Shown here in pieces: positions 27,895-35,886 of a stretch of DNA of 64,000 bases. Source of the stretch: Microbacterium sp. LWS13-1.2 (GTDB taxonomy: Bacteria; Actinomycetota; Actinomycetes; Actinomycetales; Microbacteriaceae). Location: assembly GCF_040144835.1 (NCBI RefSeq), contig NZ_CP151632.1, positions 620,001 through 684,000 on the forward strand, given 5' to 3'. The position numbers and the translations under genes were made by a program. The notes beneath the pieces were generated by a model. It did no database searches, had not been told where the DNA came from, and saw nothing but the letters and a program-made list of their open reading frames with translations. Positions within the stretch are counted from its first letter, which is position 1; every line of letters starts with the position of its first letter.

Positions 27895-28668
27895 ATGACA
27901 GAAACCCCTTCCGGCGCCCGGCCGCTGCCGGAGACCACCGACCGCGCCGAGTGGCAGAGCCGACTCGATGACCTGCTTGTAAAAGAAAAGGCGCACACGC
28001 GCGCCGGTGACGAACTCGCTGCAGAACGTCGCCGGCTGCCGATGGTCGAGGTCGATCCGACGACGCCGGTGATCGGCGCCGATGGTCCGATCCCGCTCAT
28101 CGAGGTCTTCGAGGGGCGTTCCCAGCTGATCGCGTACTTCCACATGTGGCATGACGGGAAGCCTGCGGCCCGGCAGTGTGTCGGGTGCACGTTCTCGACC
28201 AGCCACATGAACGAGTTGTCGTATCTGAACTCGCGCGACATCACTTACGCGACGTTCTGCGAGGGCCCCTACGAGGCGAGCTCGCGCTACCGGGACTTCA
28301 TGGGCTGGACGATGCCCTGGTACGCCGTGCCCGTGGAGTCGCTCGACCAATTGGTCGCCGGGCGGGATTTCGGGATGCTGGTCTGCTACCTGCGCGACGG
28401 CGACCGCGTCTACGAGACGTACTGGACGACCGGTCGCGGCAACGAGCGCATGGCACCGTCATACGCGCTGATGGACCTCACCGTGTACGGCAGGCAGGAG
28501 TTCTGGGAGGACTCCCCCGCCGGCTGGCCGAAGCAGTTCGACACACGCGGACAGCAGATGAGTCTCAAGGGCCGTCCGACGGCGCAGTGGCCCCGTATCC
28601 GCGCCGGCCACGGCGACGATCTCGGCGAGGCGGCGGAGAGCTCCCCGGAGCACGCTCATCACCACTGA
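27895..28668 (+). CDS. DUF899 thioredoxin-like family protein
   Basis: This is a 257-residue DUF899 protein with a thioredoxin-like fold. The conserved segments are LIAYFHMWHDGKPAARQCVG, CTFSTSHM and the SSRYRDFMGWTMPWYAV block. The two cysteines in CVGC lie in the position of the thioredoxin active site, so a redox role is possible. Function unproven. The C terminus has a short histidine run (HAHHH). TAGAGAT lies a few bases before the ATG. The palindromes upstream may control it. Confidence 0.87.
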   Translation: MTETPSGARPLPETTDRAEWQSRLDDLLVKEKAHTRAGDELAAERRRLPMVEVDPTTPVIGADGPIPLIEVFEGRSQLIAYFHMWHDGKPAARQCVGCTFSTSHMNELSYLNSRDITYATFCEGPYEASSRYRDFMGWTMPWYAVPVESLDQLVAGRDFGMLVCYLRDGDRVYETYWTTGRGNERMAPSYALMDLTVYGRQEFWEDSPAGWPKQFDTRGQQMSLKGRPTAQWPRIRAGHGDDLGEAAESSPEHAHHH

Positions 28669-28714
28669 CATCCGGTGGCCGATGCCCGAGGACCATCCGC
28701 CGCCGAGGTCCCGC

Positions 28715-29161
28715 TCAGACCACCCAGGCACCGTCCCGCATGAGGACGCGTCCGGCCAGCTCGTTCGACTCGCGCCACGCCTGGATGCGCGTCGGTCGCA
28801 GGACGAGGAACACGTATCCGGCGAGTCCGCGCGGATCCCAGTCGGCCTGTGCCGCGTACGCGCCGCCCAGCGACTCGTCGTCGACACCCGCCGACCGCTC
28901 GAGTACGGCGTCGATCATCGCGACGTCGCGGGTGGGTCCGATCGCCAGGCGAGCTATCCCTGATACCGCGATGTTGCGGGCCGTCACCGAACGCTCCTCG
29001 AGCGCGATGACCGCACGGTCGTCGATCCACGCGAGCGACAGCGGAACGAGGTGCGCCGCCGCGTCCGGCGACGCGGTCGCCACCCAGACATCGGCTGCCG
29101 GCGCTGTCAGCGCGGTGAGCAGATCGACCTTGCGGGTCGCGCGGTCACGGGGTTCAGGCAT
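28715..29161 (-). CDS. Pyridoxamine 5'-phosphate oxidase-like (split-barrel flavin) protein
   Basis: This is a 148-residue split beta-barrel protein of the PNPOx-like group, predicted to bind FMN or F420. The pattern WVATASPDAAAHLVPLSLAW then TARNIAVSGIARLAIG is typical. In actinobacteria such proteins often use F420 or haem; the cofactor cannot be told here. AAGGGAG gives the ribosome site. Confidence 0.85.
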   Translation of the reverse strand: MPEPRDRATRKVDLLTALTAPAADVWVATASPDAAAHLVPLSLAWIDDRAVIALEERSVTARNIAVSGIARLAIGPTRDVAMIDAVLERSAGVDDESLGGAYAAQADWDPRGLAGYVFLVLRPTRIQAWRESNELAGRVLMRDGAWVV

Positions 29162-29237
29162 CCATGGCTCCCTTGGTTCGGCGCGTGCCAGTCTGTCAGA
29201 CGGCGACGCGCGATTGGCACCCGAGAGAACGATTTCC

Positions 29238-29243
29238 TAGGCT
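29238..29243 (+). promoter_or_regulatory. -10 box for leaderless AEC transporter gene
   Basis: TAGGCT ends 6 bp before ATG 29250. Confidence 0.6.
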
Positions 29244-29249
29244 CGGACC

Positions 29250-30170
29250 ATGCTGGAGTCGCTCACCGGGTTCGTCGTGGTGGGCGTGGCGATCCTCGTC
29301 GGGTGGATCCTGGGCCGCATCGACCTCCTCGGCGAGCACGCGCGGCCGGTGCTCGCGCGGCTGACGTTCTTCGTGCTCTCGCCTTTCCTGCTGTTCGTCG
29401 TGCTGGCGCAGGCGGATGTGAAGACCCTCTTCTCGGCGCTGCTGCCCGTGTCGGCGATCGCCGCCGTGGCGGTGATCCTCGCGCACGCCTTCATTGCGCG
29501 CATCGCCTGGCGGCGCTCGGTCGGCGAGACCGTGATCGGCGCACTGAGCGCCGGCCAGGTGAACTCCAACAACATCGGCATCCCGCTGTCGCTGTACCTG
29601 CTCGGCAGCGCCGCATATCCGGCGCCGGTGATCCTGATGCAGCTCCTCGTGTTCACCCCCATCACGATGGCGATCCTGGATGCCGTCACCACCGCCCGCG
29701 CGTCGCTGTGGCGCGCCATCGCGCGCGTAGCCACGAACCCGATCGTGCTCGGCTCCGTGCTCGGCACCCTCGTCTCGGTCTCGGGCATCGAGCTGCCGCC
29801 GATCGTGATGGAGCCCACGGTGCTCATCGCGAACGCGTGCGTGCCGATCCTCCTGATCGCCTACGGCATCTCGCTGCACGGGCAGCGCGTGCTGGCGCCC
29901 TCGGGCCGCCGGCGCGACATCGTGCTCGCCAGCACCCTGAAGCTCGTGGCGATGCCGGTCATCGCCTGGGCCGTGGCGGAGTTCGTCTTCGGCCTCTCCG
30001 CGCACGACGTACTGGTGGTCACGGTGCTCGCCGCCCTGCCGACAGCGCAGAACGTGTTCAACTACTCGCAGCGCTACGACGTGGGCGAGACGATCTCGCG
30101 CGACACCGTCTTCCTGACGACGATCGGCTGCGTCCCCGTCCTCATTCTCGTGACGCTGCTGCTGGGTTAG
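29250..30170 (+). CDS. AEC family transporter (auxin efflux carrier type)
   Basis: This is a 306-residue membrane transporter with about ten segments. The GQVNSNNIGIPLSLYLLGSAAYP block in the middle and the ALPTAQNVFNYSQRY block near the end are family signatures. Bacterial members carry small organic acids such as malate or malonate, or unknown substrates. It is monocistronic with a leaderless start. Confidence 0.92.
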   Translation: MLESLTGFVVVGVAILVGWILGRIDLLGEHARPVLARLTFFVLSPFLLFVVLAQADVKTLFSALLPVSAIAAVAVILAHAFIARIAWRRSVGETVIGALSAGQVNSNNIGIPLSLYLLGSAAYPAPVILMQLLVFTPITMAILDAVTTARASLWRAIARVATNPIVLGSVLGTLVSVSGIELPPIVMEPTVLIANACVPILLIAYGISLHGQRVLAPSGRRRDIVLASTLKLVAMPVIAWAVAEFVFGLSAHDVLVVTVLAALPTAQNVFNYSQRYDVGETISRDTVFLTTIGCVPVLILVTLLLG

Positions 30171-30188
30171 CGTGCGCTGATCGCCGGA

Positions 30189-30458
30189 TCAGGGGCGGAC
30201 GATCTCGTGCAGGGTTCCCACCACGAGCCGCACCCCGCCCTCGTGCCGGAGCACGGTGAACAGCGTGTGCGTGCAGGTGCGGCAGCGCACGATGGCCGCC
30301 GCCTCATCGATCTCGACGATCGCCTCGGCGACCGGGGCGCCTTCCCGACATCCGCCGCATACCGCGATCAGAGCCGTGACGTCGGCCTCGAACACATCCC
30401 ACAGCAGCCCTGCGGCCGCATTGCCGTCGACCGTGCTGGTCGCGATCTCCGCGCGCAT
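30189..30458 (-). CDS. Small four-cysteine protein (DUF6510-like)
   Basis: This is an 89-residue protein with two CxxC motifs, CGGC (Cys34, Cys37) and CRTC (Cys59, Cys62), consistent with a zinc ribbon or a rubredoxin-like iron site. It resembles the actinobacterial DUF6510 family. The ATG at 30458 overlaps the stop of the flavin reductase gene (ATGA), making it the third gene of a coupled redox operon. It might carry electrons between the other two, but this is a hypothesis; a structural zinc site is equally possible. Confidence 0.82.
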   Translation of the reverse strand: MRAEIATSTVDGNAAAGLLWDVFEADVTALIAVCGGCREGAPVAEAIVEIDEAAAIVRCRTCTHTLFTVLRHEGGVRLVVGTLHEIVRP

Positions 30459-31183
30459 CACGCACCTCCGAAACGTTCGGTCCTGATCCGGGCAGGCGGA
30501 TGCCCCAGCCCGACGAGCGCGTCCGCGACGTGCTCGACGAAACCCGTCGGGCCGCACACGTAGACGATCGGCTCCCGACCCGGCTCCCACGTGGCGGCAC
30601 GGAGCACGTCATCGTCGACACGTCCCACGCGTCCCTGCCAGCCGCCGGGTGCGCCGCGCGTGTACCTCCAGGTGAGGGCCACTCCCCCGTTGCTCGCCTG
30701 GCGCTCCAGCTCGTCGCGATATATCGCGTCTTCCGCCGTGCGCACCGAATACAGGAGCCGGACAGATGCCGCGGCTCGGGCATCCGTCGCCGCCCGTACG
30801 ATCGCCATCAGCGGCACGATGCCCGAGCCGCCCGCGATCAGCTGCACCGGCTCCGCTCCCCCGGGCCGCCAGACGAAGTAGCCGCCGAGCGGACCCTTGA
30901 CTTCGAGCTCGTCGCCGGGCAGCACGTCGCGCACGAGGTAGGGCGACACCTCTCCGTCGGGGATCTCGTCCACGGCGAGCTCGATGGTCTCGCCGGGTCC
31001 GTACGAGCCGATCGAGTACGACCGCACGGCCTGATAGCCGTCCTCGGCCGTGAGCCGGATGTCGACATGCTGTCCGGCCTCGTTCCCGGGCCAACCGGGA
31101 ACCTGGAGATGCAGCAGGCGCGCGGACGGCGTCGTACCGACGGCCTCGACCACACGAGCCGGCTGCCAGCCTCCCACCGTCAC
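30458..31183 (-). CDS. FAD/NAD(P)-binding ferredoxin reductase-type protein
   Basis: This is a 241-residue flavoprotein of the ferredoxin-NADP reductase superfamily. The FAD motif RSYS is at residues 54-57, GGSGIVPLMAI near 117 binds NAD(P)H, and CGPTGFVEHVADAL is the C-terminal signature. There is no 2Fe-2S domain, so electrons must pass to another protein. The GTG at 31183 forms a GTGA overlap with the upstream molybdopterin gene, making it the obvious reductase partner for that enzyme. Confidence 0.9.
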   Translation of the reverse strand: MTVGGWQPARVVEAVGTTPSARLLHLQVPGWPGNEAGQHVDIRLTAEDGYQAVRSYSIGSYGPGETIELAVDEIPDGEVSPYLVRDVLPGDELEVKGPLGGYFVWRPGGAEPVQLIAGGSGIVPLMAIVRAATDARAAASVRLLYSVRTAEDAIYRDELERQASNGGVALTWRYTRGAPGGWQGRVGRVDDDVLRAATWEPGREPIVYVCGPTGFVEHVADALVGLGHPPARIRTERFGGA

Positions 31184-31773
31184 CAATATCGCTCCTCGGT
31201 CCAGGGGTCACCGTGCATGTTGTAGCCGTTCTGCTCCCAGAAGCCGGGTTCGTCGTCGTCCATCAGTGTGAGTCCGCGCACCCATTTCGCGCTCTTCCAG
31301 AAGTAGAGGTGCGGCACGAGCAGTCGCGCCGGGCCGCCGTGCTCGGGGTCGAGCGGTTCGCCGTCGAACTCGAACGCGACCCACGCCCGGCCCTCGCGCA
31401 GCTCGTCGAGCGGGATGTTCGTCGTGTAGCCGCCGTACGAGTGCGCCATGGCGTAGGCCGCATCCGTCTCGACCTCGTCGAGGAGGGTGTCCAGCGACAC
31501 GCCCCGCCACGACGTGCCGAGCTTCGACCAGCGCGTGACGCAGTGGATGTCGGTGTCGACGTCCTCGATGGGCAGCGCCTGGAACTCCTCCCACGTCCAG
31601 CAGGTCTCCGCGCCTCCCTCGGTGCGGATGCCGAACCGCCACTCCCCCAGGTCGATACGGGGCGTGGGCCCCGCCGACAGCACCGGGAAGTCCTCGGTCA
31701 GGTACTGGCCGGGCGGCAGTCGCGGATCGCTTTCGCGACGCCGTGCTCCGAAACCCCTCGACACGACGGCCAT
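31180..31773 (-). CDS. Molybdopterin-dependent sulfite oxidase-like oxidoreductase
   Basis: This is a 197-residue single-domain protein of the sulfite oxidase/YedY (MsrP) molybdopterin fold. DIHCVTRWSKLG holds Cys78, the expected molybdenum ligand. It lacks a Tat signal and a dimerisation domain, so it should work in the cytoplasm, unlike periplasmic MsrP. It heads an operon with a flavin reductase and a four-cysteine protein joined by 4-bp overlaps. The reaction could be reduction of an S- or N-oxide or oxidation of a small substrate; the direction is unknown. GGAGGAGGG sets the start. Confidence 0.9.
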   Translation of the reverse strand: MAVVSRGFGARRRESDPRLPPGQYLTEDFPVLSAGPTPRIDLGEWRFGIRTEGGAETCWTWEEFQALPIEDVDTDIHCVTRWSKLGTSWRGVSLDTLLDEVETDAAYAMAHSYGGYTTNIPLDELREGRAWVAFEFDGEPLDPEHGGPARLLVPHLYFWKSAKWVRGLTLMDDDEPGFWEQNGYNMHGDPWTEERYW

Positions 31774-31912
31774 CGAAACCCTCCTCCTGCGCTCCGAACG
31801 GACGCGCATGATCACGGATACGCTCCGCTCACGGTAGCGCGGTGCGGCCCGTCGGGGCGATGGGCATCCGGCAACACACGTTCACGGTCGCCTGCATGTT
31901 CGACAAGGGGTC

Positions 31913-31918
31913 TAAGCT
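31913..31918 (+). promoter_or_regulatory. Putative -10 box of the HdeD-like gene
   Basis: TAAGCT lies about 40 bp before the ATG at 31959. A short leader with AGAAAGG follows. Confidence 0.35.
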
Positions 31919-31958
31919 TTAGCCGCACCACGTACAGGGAACTCTCAGAAAGGCGCCC

Positions 31959-32516
31959 ATGTCCACTGCATCCGAAGCCGAGAAGTCGGCCGTCAACGGG
32001 ATCCGCACGGCGCTCGGCGTCGGCGGCGTCCTCGCACTCATCGTCGGCATCCTGATCCTGGTCTGGCCGGGAAAGACCGCCGCCGTGGTCACCGTCATCA
32101 TCGCGATCTACGCGATCGCCGCCGGGCTCGTCTACGCCGGTCTCGGGATCTTCTCGAAGACGAAGGGCGGGTGGGCGCGTGTCGGCCACATCGCCCTCGG
32201 CATCCTGTTCATCATCGCCGGCGTCGTGGCGCTGTTCAACATCGGTCAGACGACCGCGTGGCTCGCGCTGTTCCTCGGCATCCTCATCGGAATCATGTGG
32301 ATCGTCGAAGGCATCGTCGCGCTGTCGACACTCGGTGACGCCGCCTCGAAGGGCTGGTCGATCTTCTTCGCCATCCTGAGCATCATCGCGGGCATCATCG
32401 TGCTGTTCTCGCCGATCTGGGGCGTCATCGTGCTCTGGTGGATTCTGGGCATCTCGCTCATCGTCCTCGGCATCATCAACATCGTCCGCGCTTTCACCTT
32501 CAAGGGCGACATCTGA
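31959..32516 (+). CDS. HdeD-like (DUF308) membrane protein
   Basis: This is a 185-residue protein with six hydrophobic segments in three repeated pairs, the DUF308/HdeD pattern. In E. coli HdeD is linked to acid resistance, but the role in actinobacteria is not established. Repeats of the type ALGVGGVLALIVGILILVWP are visible. It is monocistronic and ends at a 40-bp palindromic terminator. Confidence 0.9.
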   Translation: MSTASEAEKSAVNGIRTALGVGGVLALIVGILILVWPGKTAAVVTVIIAIYAIAAGLVYAGLGIFSKTKGGWARVGHIALGILFIIAGVVALFNIGQTTAWLALFLGILIGIMWIVEGIVALSTLGDAASKGWSIFFAILSIIAGIIVLFSPIWGVIVLWWILGISLIVLGIINIVRAFTFKGDI

Positions 32517-32530
32517 TCCGAGCCCGATCA

Positions 32531-32570
32531 GACGCCGGCCCCGGGAGCGATCGCTCCCGGGGCCGGCGTC
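32531..32570. terminator. 40-bp perfect palindrome, bidirectional terminator
   Basis: A perfect palindrome of 40 bp (20-bp arms, GACGCCGGCC at each end) lies between convergent genes, 14 bp after one stop and 16 bp from the other. TTCT follows on the plus strand. Confidence 0.75.
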
Positions 32571-32586
32571 TTCTGTACGACCTTGG

Positions 32587-34572
32587 TCAGTCGACCGGCA
32601 GATGCCGGCGCCACCAGTCGAGCACAGCGTCGAAACGCTCGATGCGGTGGCGCGGCCGTCCTGAGCGCGTGAGCTCGTGGTTCTCGCCGGGGAACACCAG
32701 CAGCTCGGCTTCGGTGCCCTGGCGCTTGAGCGCCGAGTAGTACCGTGTCGCCTGCTCGAGCGGGCAGCGGAAGTCGAGTTCCGAGTGCATCACGAGCGTC
32801 GGCGTCTTCACCTGGCCGACGACCGCCATCGGGCTCTGTCGCGCGATGTCGTCGGCCGAGATCCCGACGTACTCGTCGCCGAAGAACGAGCCGATGTCGC
32901 TCGTCCCCTGGAATGACAGCGGCTCGAGGAAGCCGCGCTCCACGATCGCGCCGGCGAAGCGGTGGTCGTGCGCGATGACCCAGGCGGTGAGGTAGCCGCC
33001 GTACGAGCCGCCCATCACGCCGACCCGCTCGCCGTCCAGACGTGCGTCGTCGGCGATGGCTCCGTCGAGGAAGTCGATGACGTCGGCGAAGTCGACGGTG
33101 CCCATCTGCTGGCGGATGCTGCGACCGTGCGCTCGTCCATAGCCCGCCGAGCCGCGGGGGTTCGAGTAGACCACCGCATAGCCGGCATCCACGAGCACCT
33201 GCGTCTCGTCGAACAGGTGCACCCCATACGACGCGAACGGTCCGCCGTGGATCTGCAGGATGACCGGGAACGGTCCTTCGCCCTCGGGTGCGGCGATCCA
33301 GCCGTGCACCGGGTAGCCATCGCGACCCGCCACGGTCAGCTCGCGCGGAAGAGCGATGCCGGATGCCGCGGCAGGCGCTCCGAACGCGGTCAAGGTGCGG
33401 GCGGCGCCGGCCTCGACGAGCACGAGCTCGCCGAACGAGTCGGGGCGCACCACGGCGGCGACGACGTGGTCACCTGCGGCGGCGTGACCGGTCACTTCGA
33501 CGTCGCCGCCGAGGACCTCGGAGAGGGCGCCGTCGCGGCCGACGCGGATCAGCCGCACGCGGCCACGTGTGCGGTCCTGCACCAGGAATCCGTCGCCGAC
33601 CGCCGTGATGTGGCTGCCGGCCTCACCGAGGTCGATCGTCTCGGCATCCGTGATCCGGACCGGACCGCCCTCTTCCAGCAGCCACAGGCCGACAGCCGGT
33701 GCGACGAAGTCGACGCCGTCGCCGACCTCGTTGGCGAGCAGTGCGATGGTGCCGTCGTCGGCGACATCCAGCCCCGATAGCGAGAGACCGGCGTCGGCTG
33801 ACAGCAGCTCACGCTCACCCGAGCCGTCGACGGAGATCGCCAGGAGGCGGTTGCGCAGGTCGCGGCGGTCCGCCTCGATGTCGTCGGGGACGGTCAGCAC
33901 CTCGCGGCCGTCGGCGGTGAACGCCAGACCGCCGTGGGACGCCGCGCCTTCGGTCAGTGCACGCGCCTCTGCGGCCACCACGATCTGCTTCGGCGGCGTC
34001 GCATCGTCGGGGCGCACGGCCGCGGCGGGCTCGTAGAACGGCTCGGAATCCGGCTCCGGGGCCGCGATCACGAAGACGTGCGCGGGCCGGTCGCCGATGT
34101 AGCCGAGACCGTTCGCGTGCCAGCGGATGCCCGTGATGTGACGCGGCGCCTCGGCCGCGGCATCCAGCCCCTCCACGCTGCCGTAGCGGCCCTTCTCGGG
34201 CACGCGCGCGAGGTAGGCGATCGTGGCGCCGTCGGGCGACCACGCGAAGTCCTCGACGCCGAGCGTCGCGTCGGTGGCCTGCACCGGCTCGCCGCCGCCC
34301 GCCGCCACGACGTGGACCTGCGCCTTGCCCTTGGCGTCGGCGCGCACGAAGGCGATGCGGGAGTCGTCGGGCGAGAGCTTCGGAGAGCCGTCGGCGACGC
34401 CGCGCGTGAGGCGGCGCGGGGCGCCGTCGGGAAGGTCGACGCGCCAGAGCTGGCCGACGGCCCGGTTCGCGGCGATGTCGGGGCGCGAGGACGCGAAGAC
34501 GGCGAACGAGCCGTCAGCGGCGATCTCGGGGCGTCCGACGGAGACGAGGGTCTCGATGTCCTGAGCCCGCAT
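32587..34572 (-). CDS. S9 family prolyl oligopeptidase/acylaminoacyl peptidase
   Basis: This is a 661-residue serine peptidase. The N-terminal part (to about 400) is a WD40-like beta-propeller (repeats such as SPKLSPDDSRIAFV and DFAWSPDGATIAYL). The C-terminal alpha/beta-hydrolase domain has GVMGGSYGGYLTAW (nucleophilic Ser), HSELDFRCPLEQ (Asp) and ENHELTRSG (His). No signal peptide, so it likely degrades peptides in the cytoplasm. It follows an SDR gene with only 3 bp between them. Confidence 0.94.
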   Translation of the reverse strand: MRAQDIETLVSVGRPEIAADGSFAVFASSRPDIAANRAVGQLWRVDLPDGAPRRLTRGVADGSPKLSPDDSRIAFVRADAKGKAQVHVVAAGGGEPVQATDATLGVEDFAWSPDGATIAYLARVPEKGRYGSVEGLDAAAEAPRHITGIRWHANGLGYIGDRPAHVFVIAAPEPDSEPFYEPAAAVRPDDATPPKQIVVAAEARALTEGAASHGGLAFTADGREVLTVPDDIEADRRDLRNRLLAISVDGSGERELLSADAGLSLSGLDVADDGTIALLANEVGDGVDFVAPAVGLWLLEEGGPVRITDAETIDLGEAGSHITAVGDGFLVQDRTRGRVRLIRVGRDGALSEVLGGDVEVTGHAAAGDHVVAAVVRPDSFGELVLVEAGAARTLTAFGAPAAASGIALPRELTVAGRDGYPVHGWIAAPEGEGPFPVILQIHGGPFASYGVHLFDETQVLVDAGYAVVYSNPRGSAGYGRAHGRSIRQQMGTVDFADVIDFLDGAIADDARLDGERVGVMGGSYGGYLTAWVIAHDHRFAGAIVERGFLEPLSFQGTSDIGSFFGDEYVGISADDIARQSPMAVVGQVKTPTLVMHSELDFRCPLEQATRYYSALKRQGTEAELLVFPGENHELTRSGRPRHRIERFDAVLDWWRRHLPVD

Positions 34573-34575
34573 CGA

Positions 34576-35349
34576 TCACTCCGTCCCGAACGACGAGACG
34601 TCGCCGACCAGACGCGTGTTGTCGGCGGGCACCGGCTCGAGCGCGGCGAGGGCGACCTCGGCCGCGAACTCGGAGACGTTGTAGAGCTTGCCGGCGTCTT
34701 CGCGGCGGGCGGCGATCGCGCCCGGGTTCGCACGCTCGAGCAGTGTTGCGGTGATGGTGCCCTCGATCATGTCGCCCGAGACGACCACGAACTCGACACC
34801 GCGCTCGGTCAGCGCAGGGATCCGCTCGCGCAGCGCGTCCTCGCCGGCGCGCTTGGAGAGGGCGACCGGCTCGTACTCGGGCATCGTCGGCGTCGTCCGG
34901 ATGAAGTGGGCCTGGTGGCTCGTGACGAACACGACCCGCGAGCCTTCACCGAGAAGCGGCAGGGCGGTCTCGAGCACGCTCACCTGCGCGTCGCGGTTGA
35001 GCAGCAGCGCGTAGTCCTCGGCCATGCCGGACTCCATGCCGCCCGAAGCGTTGAGCACGAGGACGTCGAGTGCTCCGAACGTGCGGGCGACCTCGTCGAA
35101 CATCGCCTGGACGGATGCCGGGTCGGTGAGATCCGCGCCGACGACGAGGACCTGCACCCCGAGTTCACGCAGCTGGGTCGCGAGTTTCTCGGCCCTCGGA
35201 GCCTTGTTGCGGTAGTTGATGACGACGTTCGCGCCGGCCTGTGCGAGGTAGCGCGCGGTGTCGGCGCCGATGCCGCGCGACGAGCCCGTCACGAGTGCGG
35301 TCTTGCCGCTCAGGGAACTCTCGGGAAGCGGGGTGGATGTCTCAGTCAC
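34576..35349 (-). CDS. Atypical short-chain dehydrogenase/reductase
   Basis: This is a 257-residue SDR-fold protein. The cofactor motif TGSSRGIGAD is at 21-30, NAGG-like NASGG near 100, and Ser144 is present. The usual Tyr-x3-Lys catalytic pair is not: the aligned segment reads VALSK (Lys166 kept, Val162 in place of Tyr), with a tyrosine seven residues before the lysine (Tyr159). It may use Tyr159 or may be a non-canonical enzyme. It is transcribed from a leaderless promoter back-to-back with nfeD and precedes the S9 peptidase. Confidence 0.88.
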   Translation of the reverse strand: MTETSTPLPESSLSGKTALVTGSSRGIGADTARYLAQAGANVVINYRNKAPRAEKLATQLRELGVQVLVVGADLTDPASVQAMFDEVARTFGALDVLVLNASGGMESGMAEDYALLLNRDAQVSVLETALPLLGEGSRVVFVTSHQAHFIRTTPTMPEYEPVALSKRAGEDALRERIPALTERGVEFVVVSGDMIEGTITATLLERANPGAIAARREDAGKLYNVSEFAAEVALAALEPVPADNTRLVGDVSSFGTE

Positions 35350-35355
35350 GTGTAG

Positions 35356-35361
35356 ACCCTA
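35356..35361 (-). promoter_or_regulatory. -10 box for leaderless SDR gene
   Basis: TAGGGT on the minus strand ends 6 bp before GTG 35349. Confidence 0.55.
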
Positions 35362-35366
35362 CCTGC

Positions 35367-35372
35367 TAGGTT
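35367..35372 (+). promoter_or_regulatory. -10 box of nfeD
   Basis: TAGGTT lies 19 bp before the nfeD GTG and only 5 bp from the -10 box of the divergent SDR gene. A GAGGAGG site follows. Confidence 0.5.
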
Positions 35373-35391
35373 CGAGCTGAGGAGGCGCACC

Positions 35392-35886
35392 GTGGAGCTC
35401 ATCGAGACCGTCGAGCAGTGGGCGTGGATCGGCTGGCTGGTGCTGATCCTGGTGTTCCTCGTGATCGAGATGCTCACTCTCGATTTCACCTTCCTGATGC
35501 TCAGCATCGGCGGTCTGGCCGGTCTGATGACGGACCTGCTGGGCGCCCCGATCTGGCTTCAGGTGATCATCGCCGCCGCCGTCGCCGCGATCCTCGTGCT
35601 GGTCCTGCGGCCACCCTTGCTGCGCCGCCTGCGGCGCGGCGAAGATCCGACGCCCTCCAACGTCGACGCCCTCATCGGGCTGCGCGGCACCGTCGTCTCG
35701 TCGGTGGGCGCCCACGCCGGGCAGGTCAAGCTCGCCAACGGCGACATCTGGACCGCCCGGACCGAATCCGGCGACCTCGACCCGGGCACGCCGGTGCGCG
35801 TGAGCCGCATCGACGGCGCGACCGCGGTGGTCCGCTCCGACTTCCCCACTCCCCTGCCCCCGGCATCTGAGGACCCGCTCGCATGA
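35392..35886 (+). CDS. NfeD family membrane protein
   Basis: This is a 164-residue short NfeD protein with about three hydrophobic segments, then a soluble OB-fold domain (IGLRGTVVSSVGAHAGQVKL, then GDIWTARTESG). Short NfeD proteins partner with the SPFH protein whose gene follows with an ATGA overlap, and are thought to help organise membrane microdomains. GAGGAGG gives a strong ribosome site, and the GTG at 35392 is the start. Confidence 0.93.
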   Translation: MELIETVEQWAWIGWLVLILVFLVIEMLTLDFTFLMLSIGGLAGLMTDLLGAPIWLQVIIAAAVAAILVLVLRPPLLRRLRRGEDPTPSNVDALIGLRGTVVSSVGAHAGQVKLANGDIWTARTESGDLDPGTPVRVSRIDGATAVVRSDFPTPLPPASEDPLA

